From assembly GCA_030699825.1 (NCBI GenBank), contig JAUYKV010000002.1, positions 1 through 64,000 of the forward strand: a DNA stretch of 64,000 nucleotides, read 5' to 3'. This DNA comes from Pseudomonas sp. GTDB taxonomy: Bacteria > Pseudomonadota > Gammaproteobacteria > Pseudomonadales > Pseudomonadaceae. A program made the translations under genes and the position numbers. The notes below the pieces were generated by a model, which did not search any database, had not been told where the DNA came from, and saw nothing but the letters and a program-made list of their open reading frames with translations. Positions 30,033 through 41,744 of this stretch are shown here, piece by piece (within the stretch, counting starts at the first letter, position 1; every line of letters starts with the position of its first letter).

Positions 30033-30198
30033 GGCTATGTACCCGTTAACTGTTGAGCCAGATCGCAACCTTGTGGGAGGGGCTTTAGCCGCGAAACATT
30101 GTCAGTGTTTCGAAGATTTTCGCGGATGAAACGCAACGCCGCCCGGCCGCTCCTACAAAAGCGTTATCTCTCATGCAACAGATAACGGGTACATCGCC
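30033..30198. repeat. Repeat family B (TIR GGCTATGTACCCGTTAACTGTTG), copy 1
   Basis: Left GGCTATGTACCCGTTAACTGTTG, right inverted CAACAGATAACGGGTACATCGCC; internal sequence shared with 55994-56151. Confidence 0.85.
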
Positions 30199-30199
30199 A

Positions 30200-30232
30200 A
30201 AAAAAACCGAGCCACTGGCTCGGTTTTTTTGT
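30200..30232. terminator. Bidirectional terminator
   Basis: AAAAAAACCGAGCCACTGGCTCGGTTTTTTT. Confidence 0.85.
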
Positions 30233-30243
30233 ACCTGTCGCGC

Positions 30244-30960
30244 TCAGTCGCGGCGGCCTTCGACCGGCTTGCCGTCGACCGTGCCGTCCTTGAGCATGAT
30301 CTGGTATTCCTTGCCGTCCTTCTCCACCTGATGCAGACGAACCAGCAGATAGCTCCAGTCCTTGGCGAACCAGAGCACGGTTTTGCGGCTGCTTTGCGTG
30401 GGGTCACGCACGCGCTCGACCTTGATCGCGTCGATCTGACCGGCCTTGGTGCGCACGACTTCTTCGCCGAGGACGCGGAAGTCGTAGGTTTCGATTTCGT
30501 CGCCGTCGACCACCTGGTAGCTCATGCTTTGCTTACCGGCGGCAACGTCATATTGCAGCGCCAGCTGATAGGTCGATTTGTCCTGCAAGCCGCGATTGAG
30601 CGGAAAGCTCACCGGATCGCCGCGGTCGCTGCCGGTCACTCGCTTGCCGGCCCAGTCGAAGTCGTGCTCGATTATCTTGCCTTTACCCAGGCCGCTACGC
30701 TCGAAGCGATAGGTCAGGGGCAGAAAGGCACTGTTGTCGTGACGGAAGGTGCTCTGTTCGCTGAGGCTGGCGACCAGCATGGAGGCTTCGAAACTGAGCT
30801 GCCAGCGCTGGTTGTCCAGGGCCTGCAGGCTGCGCTGTGCGGTGCCGCTGACCGGCAGCTGTTTCCAGTCGGCGGTATAGCTGGCGGAGAACGGCTGCAG
30901 CTCGCTGGCCAGGGCCGGCAGGCTGAATAAGGCGAGGGCGAACAGTAGGGCGCGACGCAT
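30244..30960 (-). CDS. DUF3108 periplasmic protein
   Basis: Signal peptide; LQPFSASYTADWKQLPVSGTAQRSL... Confidence 0.8.
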   Translation of the reverse strand: MRRALLFALALFSLPALASELQPFSASYTADWKQLPVSGTAQRSLQALDNQRWQLSFEASMLVASLSEQSTFRHDNSAFLPLTYRFERSGLGKGKIIEHDFDWAGKRVTGSDRGDPVSFPLNRGLQDKSTYQLALQYDVAAGKQSMSYQVVDGDEIETYDFRVLGEEVVRTKAGQIDAIKVERVRDPTQSSRKTVLWFAKDWSYLLVRLHQVEKDGKEYQIMLKDGTVDGKPVEGRRD

Positions 30961-30968
30961 GATATCTC

Positions 30969-31634
30969 CTAGGGTCGGATCAGGTGGCCGGTGCTCGGCA
31001 GCGGCTGGCCATCCAGCATTGCGCCTTGCGCATCCAGGCGCAAGCGGCCTTCGGCGAACCAGCGCACGGCCAACGGGTAGATCAGGTGTTCCTGCTCGTG
31101 CACCCGCTGCGCCAGGCTGTCCAGCGAGTCGTGCGAGCGTACCGGGATCACTGCCTGTACGACCAGGGGGCCGCCGTCGAGTTCCTCGGTGACGAAGTGC
31201 ACGCTGCAGCCATGCTCGCCGTCGCCCGCCTCGAGTGCCCGCTGGTGGGTATGCAGGCCCTTGTATTTGGGCAGCAACGAGGGGTGGATGTTGAGCAGGC
31301 GCCCGGCGTAGTGGCGGACGAAGTCGCTGCTGAGGATGCGCATGAAGCCGGCCAGCACTACCAGCTGCGGCTCGAAGGCATCGATGGCCTCGACCAGCGC
31401 GGCATCGAAGGCTTCACGGTCGGCAAAGGCCTTGTGGTCGAGTACGCAGGTGTCGATGCCGGCGGCCTTGGCGCGTTCCAGGCCATAGGCATCGGCGCGG
31501 TTGGAGAGCACCGCGCGGATGCGCACCGGACTGCTCTTGGAAGAGTCAGCGCCCGCCTGGCTGCTGTCGATCAGCGCCTGCAGGTTGCTGCCGGAGCCGG
31601 AGATCAGCACCACTACATTGCAGGCGGTCGGCAT
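30969..31634 (-). CDS. purN: Phosphoribosylglycinamide formyltransferase
   Basis: VVLISGSGSNLQALID, NIHPSLLPKYKGLHTHQRALEAG. Confidence 0.95.
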   Translation of the reverse strand: MPTACNVVVLISGSGSNLQALIDSSQAGADSSKSSPVRIRAVLSNRADAYGLERAKAAGIDTCVLDHKAFADREAFDAALVEAIDAFEPQLVVLAGFMRILSSDFVRHYAGRLLNIHPSLLPKYKGLHTHQRALEAGDGEHGCSVHFVTEELDGGPLVVQAVIPVRSHDSLDSLAQRVHEQEHLIYPLAVRWFAEGRLRLDAQGAMLDGQPLPSTGHLIRP

Positions 31635-32692
31635 CAATGGCGCTTCAGGTTGTTCAGCACGACGCGCTCGGCGCCTGCGGCGGCGGTGGCGATCTGGCCG
31701 ATCAGCCACGGCTGCTCGCCGGCATCACGCAGGGTCTCGAGGGTCAGTTCGACCTGATCCTGGGCCACGCAGATGACCATGCCGACGCCGCAGTTGAGCA
31801 CGCGGTGCATCTCGGTTTCGTCGACGTTGCCTTGTTCTTGCAGCCAGTCGAATACAGCCGGGCGCGTCCAGCTGGCCACGTCGACCACGGCCTGGGCGCC
31901 ATCCGGCAGCACGCGCGGGATGTTGTCGAGCAGGCCGCCGCCAGTGATGTGGGCCATGGCCTTGACCGCGCCGGTGTCCTTGATCAGCTTGAGCAGCGGT
32001 TTGACGTAGATGCGCGTCGGCGCCATCAGCAGGTCGGTCAGCGGCGTGCCGTCGAGCTGGATGGTTTCGATATCGGCGCCAGCGACTTCGATGATCTTGC
32101 GGATCTGCGAGTAGCCATTGGAGTGCGGGCCGGAGGACGGCAGGGCGATCAGGGCGTCGCCGCTGGCGACTTTGGAACCGTCGATGATCTCGGCTTTTTC
32201 CACCACACCGACGCAGAAGCCGGCCAGGTCGTAGTCTTCGCCCTCGTACATGCCAGGCATTTCGGCGGTTTCGCCACCGACCAGCGAGCAGCCGGCCAGT
32301 TCGCAACCGGCACCGATGCCGGTGACCACGGTGGCGGCCACGTCGACGTTGAGCTTGCCGGTGGCGTAGTAGTCGAGGAAGAACAGCGGCTCGGCGCCGC
32401 ACACCACCAGGTCGTTGACGCACATGGCGACCAGATCCTGGCCGATGCTGTCGTGCCGGTTGAGGTTCAACGCCAGGCGCAGTTTGGTGCCGACGCCGTC
32501 GGTGCCGGACACCAGGACCGGTTGCTTGTAGCCCGCCGGGATCTCGCAGAGGGCGCCGAAGCCGCCCAGGCCACCCATGACTTCCGGACGCGCGGTGCGC
32601 TTGGCCACGCTTTTGATGCGTTCGACCAGGGCTTCGCCGGCGTCGATGTCTACACCTGCGTCCTTGTAGCTGATGGAGGGTTGCTTGCTCAT
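31634..32692 (-). CDS. purM: Phosphoribosylformylglycinamidine cyclo-ligase
   Basis: [34 protein letters not shown]. Confidence 0.96.
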   Translation of the reverse strand: MSKQPSISYKDAGVDIDAGEALVERIKSVAKRTARPEVMGGLGGFGALCEIPAGYKQPVLVSGTDGVGTKLRLALNLNRHDSIGQDLVAMCVNDLVVCGAEPLFFLDYYATGKLNVDVAATVVTGIGAGCELAGCSLVGGETAEMPGMYEGEDYDLAGFCVGVVEKAEIIDGSKVASGDALIALPSSGPHSNGYSQIRKIIEVAGADIETIQLDGTPLTDLLMAPTRIYVKPLLKLIKDTGAVKAMAHITGGGLLDNIPRVLPDGAQAVVDVASWTRPAVFDWLQEQGNVDETEMHRVLNCGVGMVICVAQDQVELTLETLRDAGEQPWLIGQIATAAAGAERVVLNNLKRH

Positions 32693-32891
32693 AGATCCAG
32701 GCCTTTAAGGGGGAGTTCGGATGTGCACCGGCGCTGCGGCGGTCGGTCTGCGAAGGCGCGCGATTTTATCAGGCTTGCCGGGCAGCGGCCACCCGCACCG
32801 CGCGGTGGTTGCCGGGTCGCGGGCGGCTGTTTAAGGTATAAAGCGTATGCCACGGCCTGTCCGCCGCCTTCCGTCTGTCGAGAACCTAGTC

Positions 32892-33941
32892 ATGCGCCTG
32901 ATCGCTCGTCTGTTAATCCTCAGCCTGCCACTGTTCAGCCTGTCCAGCGAGGCGGCGACGGTGAGCGATCTGTATCAGGTCCGCGAGCCGGTCGCCAGCC
33001 AGCAGCCGGAGGAGCGTGACGCCGCCCTGGGCCGCGCCCTGCAAACCCTGGTGCTGCGTCTGACCGGTGACGGCGAGGCGGTAAACAACCCGGCGCTGGC
33101 CGAACTGCGCGAGGATCCGCAGCAGATCATCAGCCGATATGGTTATGAACAGGACCGCTTGCTGGTTGATTTCGATCCCGTCAGCACCGACCGCAGCCTG
33201 CGCCAGGCCGGGTTGTCGCTATGGGGCGTCAATCGCCCGGCGATTCTGACCTGGTGGCTGAATGATGGCAGCGACGGTTCGAGCCTGGTCGGCGATGGCC
33301 AGGGCAGTGCCGCACCCTTGCGTCAGGCGGCGCAGCACCGTGGTTTGCCGCTGCGCTTGCCGATTGCCGACTTGAACGAGCAGTTGCTGGCGACGCCCGA
33401 GAACCTTGGCGCGGTCGAGCCGCAGGCGCTGCGCACTGCATCCGAGCGCTATGCCGCCGATGCCCTGCTGGCCGTGCAGGCGCGTGAGGATAACGGTCAG
33501 TGGCAGGCCCAATGGCGTCTGTGGTTGGGCGATACGCGCGAGCAAGGCAAGGCCCAGGGCGCCGATCAAGCGGCATTGGCCGATGCCGTGCTGTTGCTGG
33601 TGAGCGAGCGGCTGGCGCAGCGCTACGTGGTGGCGCCGGGCGTGGCGACCAACCTGACCCTGGAAGTACAGGGCACCGATCTGGCGCGCTATGCCGAGCT
33701 GCAGCGTATTCTCGAACCCCTGGCTGCGCAGTTGCGCAGGATCGAGGGCGATCGTCTGATCTATAGCGTCAATGCCAATGCCAATGCCGAGCAGCTGCGC
33801 GCGCAGCTGGCGCTGGTTAATTTGCAAGAAGTGGCGGTCGAAGCTCAACCCATCGATGCCGGCCAGTCGATGCCACCGCCGAACGGCGAGCCGGCGCCCC
33901 AGGTGTTACGGCGTGACGATGTGCTGCGTTTTCGCTGGTAG
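32892..33941 (+). CDS. DUF2066 family protein
   Basis: Signal peptide and LYQVREPVASQQPEERDAALGRALQTLVLRLTGD. Confidence 0.8.
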   Translation: MRLIARLLILSLPLFSLSSEAATVSDLYQVREPVASQQPEERDAALGRALQTLVLRLTGDGEAVNNPALAELREDPQQIISRYGYEQDRLLVDFDPVSTDRSLRQAGLSLWGVNRPAILTWWLNDGSDGSSLVGDGQGSAAPLRQAAQHRGLPLRLPIADLNEQLLATPENLGAVEPQALRTASERYAADALLAVQAREDNGQWQAQWRLWLGDTREQGKAQGADQAALADAVLLLVSERLAQRYVVAPGVATNLTLEVQGTDLARYAELQRILEPLAAQLRRIEGDRLIYSVNANANAEQLRAQLALVNLQEVAVEAQPIDAGQSMPPPNGEPAPQVLRRDDVLRFRW

Positions 33942-34091
33942 ACTGCCGCAGGTCGCCGAATGCGGACCGCTGCACGGGCCGCTTGAAAACTGCCGGCCAA
34001 TACGCCGCGGCACTCCAGTTTGCGCGTTGCCCTGTCAGGCTTTCATTTATAGGTCGGCGGGCTGTTTGATTGCACCAATCGAGGGTTGAGC

Positions 34092-35183
34092 ATGATTGAT
34101 TCACGTCGCTGGCTATGGATAGCTGGGCTGCTCCTGCTCGGCTGGCTGCTGTATCTGCTGCAACCGATTCTTTCGCCGTTCCTGATCGGCGTGCTGCTGG
34201 CCTACCTGGGTGATCCGCTGGTCGATCGACTCGAGCGCTGGAAGCTTTCGCGCACCTGGGGCGTGATCGTGGTCTTCGCCCTGTTCAGCCTGATCCTGGC
34301 GATTTTGCTGCTGGTGCTGGTGCCGATGCTCGGCAAGCAGCTGATGCGCCTCTATGAACTGGCGCCGCAAATGCTCGACTGGACGCAACATCAAGCGCTG
34401 CCTTGGGTGCAGGCCAAGCTGGGCCTGAGCGACGGTTTCTGGCGATTCGATCAGCTCAAAGCGGCATTTTCCAAACACCTGGGCGAAACCAGCGACATTC
34501 TCGGCATGCTTCTGTCAAAAGCCACTGCCTCGGGCCTGGCCCTGCTGGCCTGGCTGGTCAATCTGCTGCTGATCCCGGTGGTCAGTTTCTATCTGATGCG
34601 CGATTGGGATCTGCTGGTCGCTCGCCTGCGTGGCTTGTTGCCGCGCAACCACGAAGGCCTGGTAGTGAAACTGGCCCGCGAATGTCATGAAGTGCTCGGC
34701 GCCTTCCTGCGCGGGCAGCTGTTGGTGATGCTGGCGCTGGGAATGATGTACGCCGTCGGCCTGATGCTGATCGGCCTGGAACTGGGGCTGTTGATCGGCC
34801 TGCTGGCCGGTCTGGCCAGCATCGTGCCTTACCTGGGGGTGGTAGTGGGGATCGGCGCGGCCTTGACTGCCGGCCTGTTCCAGTTCGGCGGCGATTTCTA
34901 CCCGCTGCTGGCCATTGCCGCGGTCTTCACCGTCGGCCAGATGCTCGAAGGCATGCTGCTGACCCCCTGGCTGGTCGGTGACCGTATCGGCCTGCATCCG
35001 GTGGCGGTGATCTTCGCGATCATGGCCGGCGGCCAGCTATTCGGCTTCACCGGCGTGCTGCTGGCGTTGCCGGTGGCGGCTGTGATCATGGTTTTAGTGC
35101 GCCATGCGCATGATCTATATAAACTTTCGGCTCTTTATGGGGAGCCCCCCAGCGCTTCTGACGAGCCGACCAGTCCTGCATGA
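34092..35183 (+). CDS. AI-2E/PerM family permease
   Basis: Multi-TM; LVNLLLIPVVSFYLMRDWD. Confidence 0.88.
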   Translation: MIDSRRWLWIAGLLLLGWLLYLLQPILSPFLIGVLLAYLGDPLVDRLERWKLSRTWGVIVVFALFSLILAILLLVLVPMLGKQLMRLYELAPQMLDWTQHQALPWVQAKLGLSDGFWRFDQLKAAFSKHLGETSDILGMLLSKATASGLALLAWLVNLLLIPVVSFYLMRDWDLLVARLRGLLPRNHEGLVVKLARECHEVLGAFLRGQLLVMLALGMMYAVGLMLIGLELGLLIGLLAGLASIVPYLGVVVGIGAALTAGLFQFGGDFYPLLAIAAVFTVGQMLEGMLLTPWLVGDRIGLHPVAVIFAIMAGGQLFGFTGVLLALPVAAVIMVLVRHAHDLYKLSALYGEPPSASDEPTSPA

Positions 35184-35884
35184 AACCCATTCAACTGCCC
35201 TTGGGCGTGCGTCTGCGCGATGACGCCACCTTTGCCAACTACTATCCCGGCGCCAATGCCGCGGCGCTTGGCTATGTCGAGCGCCTGTGCGAGGCAGAGG
35301 CCGGCTGGGCGGAGAGCCTGATCTACCTCTGGGGCGGCGCGGGGGTGGGCCGTAGTCATCTGCTGCAGGCGGCCTGTCTGCGTTTCGAACAGCGCGGTGA
35401 GCCGGCGGTGTATCTGCCGCTGGCCGAGCTGGTCGAGTACGGCCCGACCATGCTGGATAACCTGGAGCAGTGCGAACTGGTCTGCCTCGATGACCTGGAT
35501 GCCGTGGTCGGGCGCAGTGATTGGGAGGAGGCGCTGTTCCACCTGTTCAATCGCTTGCGCGATAGCGGTCGACGTTTGCTCCTGGCGGCCAGCAGTTCGC
35601 CGCGCGAGCTACCGGTCAAACTGGCTGACCTGCAGTCGCGCCTGACCCTGGCGCTGGTTTTCCAGATGCAGTCGCTGTCCGATGAAGACAAGTTGCGTGC
35701 CTTGCAGCTGCGCGCCTCACGCCGTGGCCTGCACCTGAGCGATGAGGTCGGCCGCTTTATCCTGACCCGCGGCGAGCGCAGCATGAGTGCACTGTTCGAA
35801 TTGCTCGAGCGTCTCGATCAGGCCTCTCTGCAGGCCCAGCGCAAGCTGACCATCCCCTTTCTTAAAGAAACGTTGGGTTGGTAG
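35180..35884 (+). CDS. hda: DnaA regulatory inactivator Hda
   Basis: DnaA-like AAA+ domain, YLWGGAGVGRSHLLQAAC, overlaps upstream stop. Confidence 0.93.
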   Translation: MKPIQLPLGVRLRDDATFANYYPGANAAALGYVERLCEAEAGWAESLIYLWGGAGVGRSHLLQAACLRFEQRGEPAVYLPLAELVEYGPTMLDNLEQCELVCLDDLDAVVGRSDWEEALFHLFNRLRDSGRRLLLAASSSPRELPVKLADLQSRLTLALVFQMQSLSDEDKLRALQLRASRRGLHLSDEVGRFILTRGERSMSALFELLERLDQASLQAQRKLTIPFLKETLGW

Positions 35885-35907
35885 CAGCCGGCAGGCCGAT
35901 ATCGCTT

Positions 35908-35971
35908 GATGGGTTACGCCGCGCCGATATCCGCGCTGTTGCCTGGTTGGCATACGGCGGCAAACCCATCC
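35908..35971. repeat. GATGGGTT hairpin related to family D
   Basis: GATGGGTTACGCCGC ... GGCGGCAAACCCATC. Confidence 0.65.
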
Positions 35972-35994
35972 GGGCTGGCAGTCGCAGGGCTTTT

Positions 35995-36120
35995 GTAGGA
36001 TGTGGCGGGGCGCGTAGGCTTGAGCGCAGCGATACCCATCGACTGGTTGCACAGCCGCCGAGGTTGTTGATTTACCGCAGGTCGCTGTGATGGGTATCGC
36101 TTCGCTCAACGCCATCCTAC
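35995..36120. repeat. Family D-like long hairpin
   Basis: GTAGGATG/CATCCTAC ends; inner arms TTGAGCGCAGCGATACCCATC and GATGGGTATCGCTTCGCTCAA pair at 20 of 21 positions. Confidence 0.8.
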
Positions 36121-36160
36121 GGGACTGTCTGGACGGGCAAACACGCTGGTTCGCTTGCAG

Positions 36161-37535
<1,375 letters not shown>

Positions 37536-37638
37536 TCAGGTGGCGGCTATTCTAACCGCGTCGACACCCTGGTCTGAACAAGGCTGGCGTGTTTGTGGTC
37601 TGCAATGGGGTCAGTTGGTTAATCGCTAAGGAGTGGGC

Positions 37639-38859
37639 ATGCGTCAGCGCTTGAATAATTGGTTGGAATTCTGGCGCTTTCTGCTGCAGCGCTTTCTCGC
37701 CGATCGTGGCGCCAACAATGCCGCCGCCCTGACCTACACCACGCTGTTCGCGGTGGTGCCGATGATGACCGTGACCTTCGCCATGCTCTCTGCCGTGCCG
37801 GCCTTTCAAGGCACGGGCGAGCAAATCCAGACGTTTGTTTTTCGTAACTTCGTGCCCTCGGCTGGCGAAATGGTCCAGGAATACCTGCGCAATTTCACGA
37901 CCCAGGCTCGTCAATTGACCTGGATCGGCGTGGTGTTGCTGGCGGTTACTGCCTTCCTGATGCTGGTCACCATCGAAAAAGCCTTCAATACCATCTGGCG
38001 AGTTCGTCAGCCGCGCCGGGGCGTCTCGAGTTTTCTGCTGTATTGGGCCATTCTGAGCCTGGGCCCGATCCTGCTCGGCACCGGCTTCGCGGTCAGTACC
38101 TATATTGCTTCGCTGTCGCTGCTCTCCGGGCCTGATGCGCTGATGGGAGCAAAAACCATGCTGGGTTTCGCGCCGCTGCTGTTCAGTGTGGCGGCCTTTA
38201 CCCTGCTCTATGCCACGGTGCCCAATGCGCGTGTGCCCCTGCAGCATGCGCTGTTGGGCGGGTTGTTCACCGCTGTGCTGTTCGAGGTGGCTAAAGCGCT
38301 GTTCGGGTTTTATGTGCAGCGTTTTCCGGGCTATCAGTTGATTTACGGTGCCTTTGCCACGGTGCCGTTGTTCCTCCTGTGGATCTACCTGTCCTGGTTG
38401 ATCGTGTTGTTTGGCGCCGAATTGGTCTGCAACCTGAGCGCATCGCATCAGTGGCGCAAGCGCGCCATACCACGGTTGTTGGTGATGATGGGAATCTTGC
38501 GGGTGTTCCATGCGCGTCAGCGGTCGGGTCTGAAAGTACGCCATCGCGATGTGCAGCGTCAGGGCTGGCAGTTGCCTGAGCATGAGTGGGAGGAAGTGCT
38601 CGAATTCCTCGAGCAGCAGCAGTTGGTGGCGCCGACCAGCGCGGGCGCCTGGGTGCTGAGCCGTGATCTCGATCACTACAGCCTGCAGCAGTTGTTGAGT
38701 CGCAGTCCCTGGCCGCTGCCACAGCTCGGCCAGTTGCCGGAACAGCTCGATGAGCCCTGGTATCCAGCGCTGCGCCAGGCGCTGGAGCGGCTGTACGAGG
38801 AGCAGGAGGTGCTGTTCGAGGGCAGTTTGGCGGGCTGGCTGAATCCGGAGGCGGAGTGA
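37639..38859 (+). CDS. YihY family inner membrane protein
   Basis: [29 protein letters not shown], multi-TM. Confidence 0.9.
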   Translation: MRQRLNNWLEFWRFLLQRFLADRGANNAAALTYTTLFAVVPMMTVTFAMLSAVPAFQGTGEQIQTFVFRNFVPSAGEMVQEYLRNFTTQARQLTWIGVVLLAVTAFLMLVTIEKAFNTIWRVRQPRRGVSSFLLYWAILSLGPILLGTGFAVSTYIASLSLLSGPDALMGAKTMLGFAPLLFSVAAFTLLYATVPNARVPLQHALLGGLFTAVLFEVAKALFGFYVQRFPGYQLIYGAFATVPLFLLWIYLSWLIVLFGAELVCNLSASHQWRKRAIPRLLVMMGILRVFHARQRSGLKVRHRDVQRQGWQLPEHEWEEVLEFLEQQQLVAPTSAGAWVLSRDLDHYSLQQLLSRSPWPLPQLGQLPEQLDEPWYPALRQALERLYEEQEVLFEGSLAGWLNPEAE

Positions 38860-38925
38860 CAAAAAACGTCAGTTTGCGGCGTGGAGACGGCCGCAGTAGG
38901 CGAGGTTTTTTTCACAAGCTCGCAT
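38857..38925. repeat. Degenerate family A copy at the yihY 3' end
   Basis: CGCAGTAGGCGAGGTTTTTTTCACAAGCTCGC matches the right end of family A; weak left arm GTGACAAAAAACG. Confidence 0.6.
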
Positions 38926-39043
38926 AGCTATTGGTACTGGCTGGCCCCGGTGCGGCAAAAGGAGGCTGGCACGCTTTTGGCAATTTATCGAGTTGGCAGA
39001 TTGCAATCAGGTTGTTGGAATTGATGGGGATTGAAGGCGTTTC

Positions 39044-39250
39044 ATGACCATTGAACGTTATAGCGAAACCAGTCATGGCAAGGTGATCCACCTGCATCGG
39101 CACGATCCGCAAGAAGCGCTGGAACGGCTGAATCGGATTACCGGGCTGCATTTTGCACGCTGGCCCGAGTCGCTGGTGCCTCATCCCGCAGAGCCCGCAG
39201 AAGAGCCACTAGCCGGACAAAGCGACTCTACGGCGCGAGTTGGTGTCTGA
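39044..39250 (+). CDS. Small hypothetical protein
   Basis: 68 aa ORF MTIERYSETSHGKVIHLHRHDPQEALERLNRITGLHF; plausible codon usage, followed by a terminator. Confidence 0.6.
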   Translation: MTIERYSETSHGKVIHLHRHDPQEALERLNRITGLHFARWPESLVPHPAEPAEEPLAGQSDSTARVGV

Positions 39251-39254
39251 ATAA

Positions 39255-39284
39255 CGCAAAACCCCGCGGTTTGCGCGGGGGTGG
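39255..39284 (+). terminator. Probable terminator
   Basis: AAAACCCCGCGGTTTGCGCGGGG hairpin. Confidence 0.6.
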
Positions 39285-39300
39285 TCGACGCTCCACAGAC

Positions 39301-39693
39301 TCAGGCTGAAGCTTGGCGGCTGTCTTGGCGGGTCGCTTCGACCGCTTGTATGAACAGCTCTTCGACCACCAGGGTCGCCGCCGGCACCGCAGAGCGCAGG
39401 CGTATCTGCATGTCTTCGATCTTGTGTTTGACCGGGAGCCTGGCAACCCCGGACAGCAGGATCTTGTTGTGCGGGCTGACTTTGCCGTGATCCACGCTGA
39501 CCTCGCGACGCCTGTCGCCATCACGGTAGCTGACCAGCAGGGATACCGGCAGGTTGGCCAGCCCCGGCAGTTGTAGCCAGGTCGCGACGTTGTATTCGGC
39601 TACACGCCCTTCGTAGGGCGTGACCAGTAGACGGGCAGCGTCGACGATGCGCGATGGCGCAGGGCCGATCAACTTGTCGTGGGCATTGGTCAT
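39301..39693 (-). CDS. Conserved hypothetical protein
   Basis: 130 aa ORF, no recognised domain. Confidence 0.6.
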   Translation of the reverse strand: MTNAHDKLIGPAPSRIVDAARLLVTPYEGRVAEYNVATWLQLPGLANLPVSLLVSYRDGDRRREVSVDHGKVSPHNKILLSGVARLPVKHKIEDMQIRLRSAVPAATLVVEELFIQAVEATRQDSRQASA

Positions 39694-39820
39694 TGTGCTG
39701 TTCCCGGGCTTATAGCGGAGCGTATCGATACGCTGGCGATGAATTATAAGCAGGGGGGCGCCGAGCAAACTGTGCTCTCGGCCACCGTTGGCTGTGATCG
39801 GCCTCGCAGTTTTTTGTTGT

Positions 39821-41230
39821 TCAGGCCAGTTGCAGTGGATGGCGCGTGACCCAGGCGGTGCTGAGGTTGGCCGGGGGCAGCGGCATGATCACCTGGTTAT
39901 GCACGTTGGCCTGCTGCAACCAGAGGTTTTCCCCTTCGCCGAATTGCCCATTGGGCAGCCATAGCCCGTGATGCCAGCCATTGCCGGGGGCTGGCGTGCT
40001 CTGCAGCACGCCCTGATGAGTTTGTGCGCTGGGGGTGCGGCGCAGCCAGACCGGCTTCGCCAGGCCTTTCAGATAGTGCAGCCCCAGGTGCAAGCCCTCG
40101 CTATTGAGATGGCGCCAGCGCACCAGCGCCAGAAGCGGTGTCGGGCTGCTGGTCAGCAAGAGCACCAGTTGCCCCACGGCTATGTGCGCCGCTTGATTGG
40201 GGTGACACAGCAGGCGCGCGCCACCTGCGCTGGCATCGAGCATCTGGGCTGCCGAGGATGAAGGTCGCTGCTCCAGCAGTTGGGCATGGATGGCGGGCAA
40301 GCCCACCAGCAGGTTGCAGGCCACATTGAAGTCTTCGCGAGGGTAGCGGCGTTGTTGCTGGCCCATCCAGTGGTGCTGGACGCGCTCGAGCAGTTGGCGC
40401 TCGTGGGTACTCTGCAGTGGGGCGGGATCATGCAGGGCGACCAGCAAGGCGCCCAGTTCGAAACGTCGCAGACAGTCGCGGCTGCCGTCGGGTTGTTGCT
40501 CATAGCCGAGGCAAGGCTGCGATTCGGTCAGGTCGACGAGCGGGGTTTCGCTGTCGCCTTCGTCATCCCAGGGCAGCAAGCGAGCCAGGCCCGCCAGGGG
40601 CGCGAGGGCGCCAAACAACTGTGGACATTCACCCTCGGCCAGATGAAAGGGGTTGCTCAAGGCAAGCAGCAGCATTTGCTGGTAAAGGCCGCGCAAGGTG
40701 CTCGCCGGCGTTGGCTGGAAGGCGGCCGCGACCGGCTCATCCAGGCACTCCTGATGTTCGCCGAGCCAGTACAGCAGATGGCTGTCGCGCCACAGGCCGG
40801 GCGACGGCTCCTGATACAACTGGTAATGGCGCAACAGGTTCTGGGCGAGGAAATGCAGGGCCATGTACAGGCACCAGGCCAAATGCGGGCGCGAGGGTTG
40901 CCGGCCTTTGAGGATCTGCAGCAGCAGGTGTTTGAAACCGATGGCCAGCTCGTTGCACAGGCGCACGAACAGCGGCGACGGGGGGCGGCCGTCAAGGTAG
41001 ATCGCGGCATAGTGGCGATATTCATCGCTGCAGTTTTGCAGTGCGCGTTGCCTTTCGAGTAAGGTCATGGCACTGCGGTTGAGCCTGAACAGCAGGCTGA
41101 GTACCTGTTGCAGTGCCTCTTCGTGCTGCAGCGATCGAGCCTGGGCCAACCGCTCGTTGAGGTCGGCCAAAGGCGCCGCATCTTCTTCGAGGATGTCCGG
41201 CACTTCAAGGCGCAAGGCATCTAGCGTCAT
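39821..41230 (-). CDS. Hypothetical protein with candidate C-terminal PilZ domain
   Basis: RRYPR (RxxxR) followed by DASAGGARL (D/NxSxxG). Confidence 0.6.
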   Translation of the reverse strand: MTLDALRLEVPDILEEDAAPLADLNERLAQARSLQHEEALQQVLSLLFRLNRSAMTLLERQRALQNCSDEYRHYAAIYLDGRPPSPLFVRLCNELAIGFKHLLLQILKGRQPSRPHLAWCLYMALHFLAQNLLRHYQLYQEPSPGLWRDSHLLYWLGEHQECLDEPVAAAFQPTPASTLRGLYQQMLLLALSNPFHLAEGECPQLFGALAPLAGLARLLPWDDEGDSETPLVDLTESQPCLGYEQQPDGSRDCLRRFELGALLVALHDPAPLQSTHERQLLERVQHHWMGQQQRRYPREDFNVACNLLVGLPAIHAQLLEQRPSSSAAQMLDASAGGARLLCHPNQAAHIAVGQLVLLLTSSPTPLLALVRWRHLNSEGLHLGLHYLKGLAKPVWLRRTPSAQTHQGVLQSTPAPGNGWHHGLWLPNGQFGEGENLWLQQANVHNQVIMPLPPANLSTAWVTRHPLQLA

Positions 41231-41260
41231 ATCAACCCAATGTGGACGAGGAGCGAATGC

Positions 41261-41740
41261 ATGGGAACGCGATTCCGGATCGTGATGCGTGCGGTAATGG
41301 GCATTTGCGCCGGCTTGATTCTGGCTGGTTGCGCCGAAGATGTCGGCGTCGATCAGCATGGACGAAAGGTACCGGCTGAGCGTCTGGAAGGCCAGTGGTT
41401 GGTGATTAATTACTGGGCCGAGTGGTGTGCGCCCTGCCGTAACGAAATTCCCGAGCTGAATGCCCTCGCCGTGCAGCTAGAGGCGCAATCGGTGAGCGTC
41501 GTGGGGGTGAACTTCGACGGTCTGCAGGGCGCGGATTTGACCAAGGCGTCACAGGCGATGGGGATTGAATTCACCGTGCTCGAGCAAGACCCGGCCGCGC
41601 GTTATGGCTTACCGGCCAGCGCCGTGTTACCGGTCACCTATATCGTCGATGACCAGGGCCAGATGCGCGAACGCTTGCTCGGCGAACAAACGGCGCTCGG
41701 TTTGACGGCACGGGTGCAAGCCTTGCGTACTGGAGGGTAG
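41261..41740 (+). CDS. TlpA-like thioredoxin lipoprotein
   Basis: Lipobox LILAGCAED; YWAEWCAPCRNEIPELNALA. Confidence 0.9.
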   Translation: MGTRFRIVMRAVMGICAGLILAGCAEDVGVDQHGRKVPAERLEGQWLVINYWAEWCAPCRNEIPELNALAVQLEAQSVSVVGVNFDGLQGADLTKASQAMGIEFTVLEQDPAARYGLPASAVLPVTYIVDDQGQMRERLLGEQTALGLTARVQALRTGG

Positions 41741-41744
41741 TGGC

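Noticed and set aside
33771-33792. AATGCC microrepeat in the DUF2066 gene
   Set aside because: Three short in-frame units (Asn-Ala); common chance feature without evidence of phase variation.
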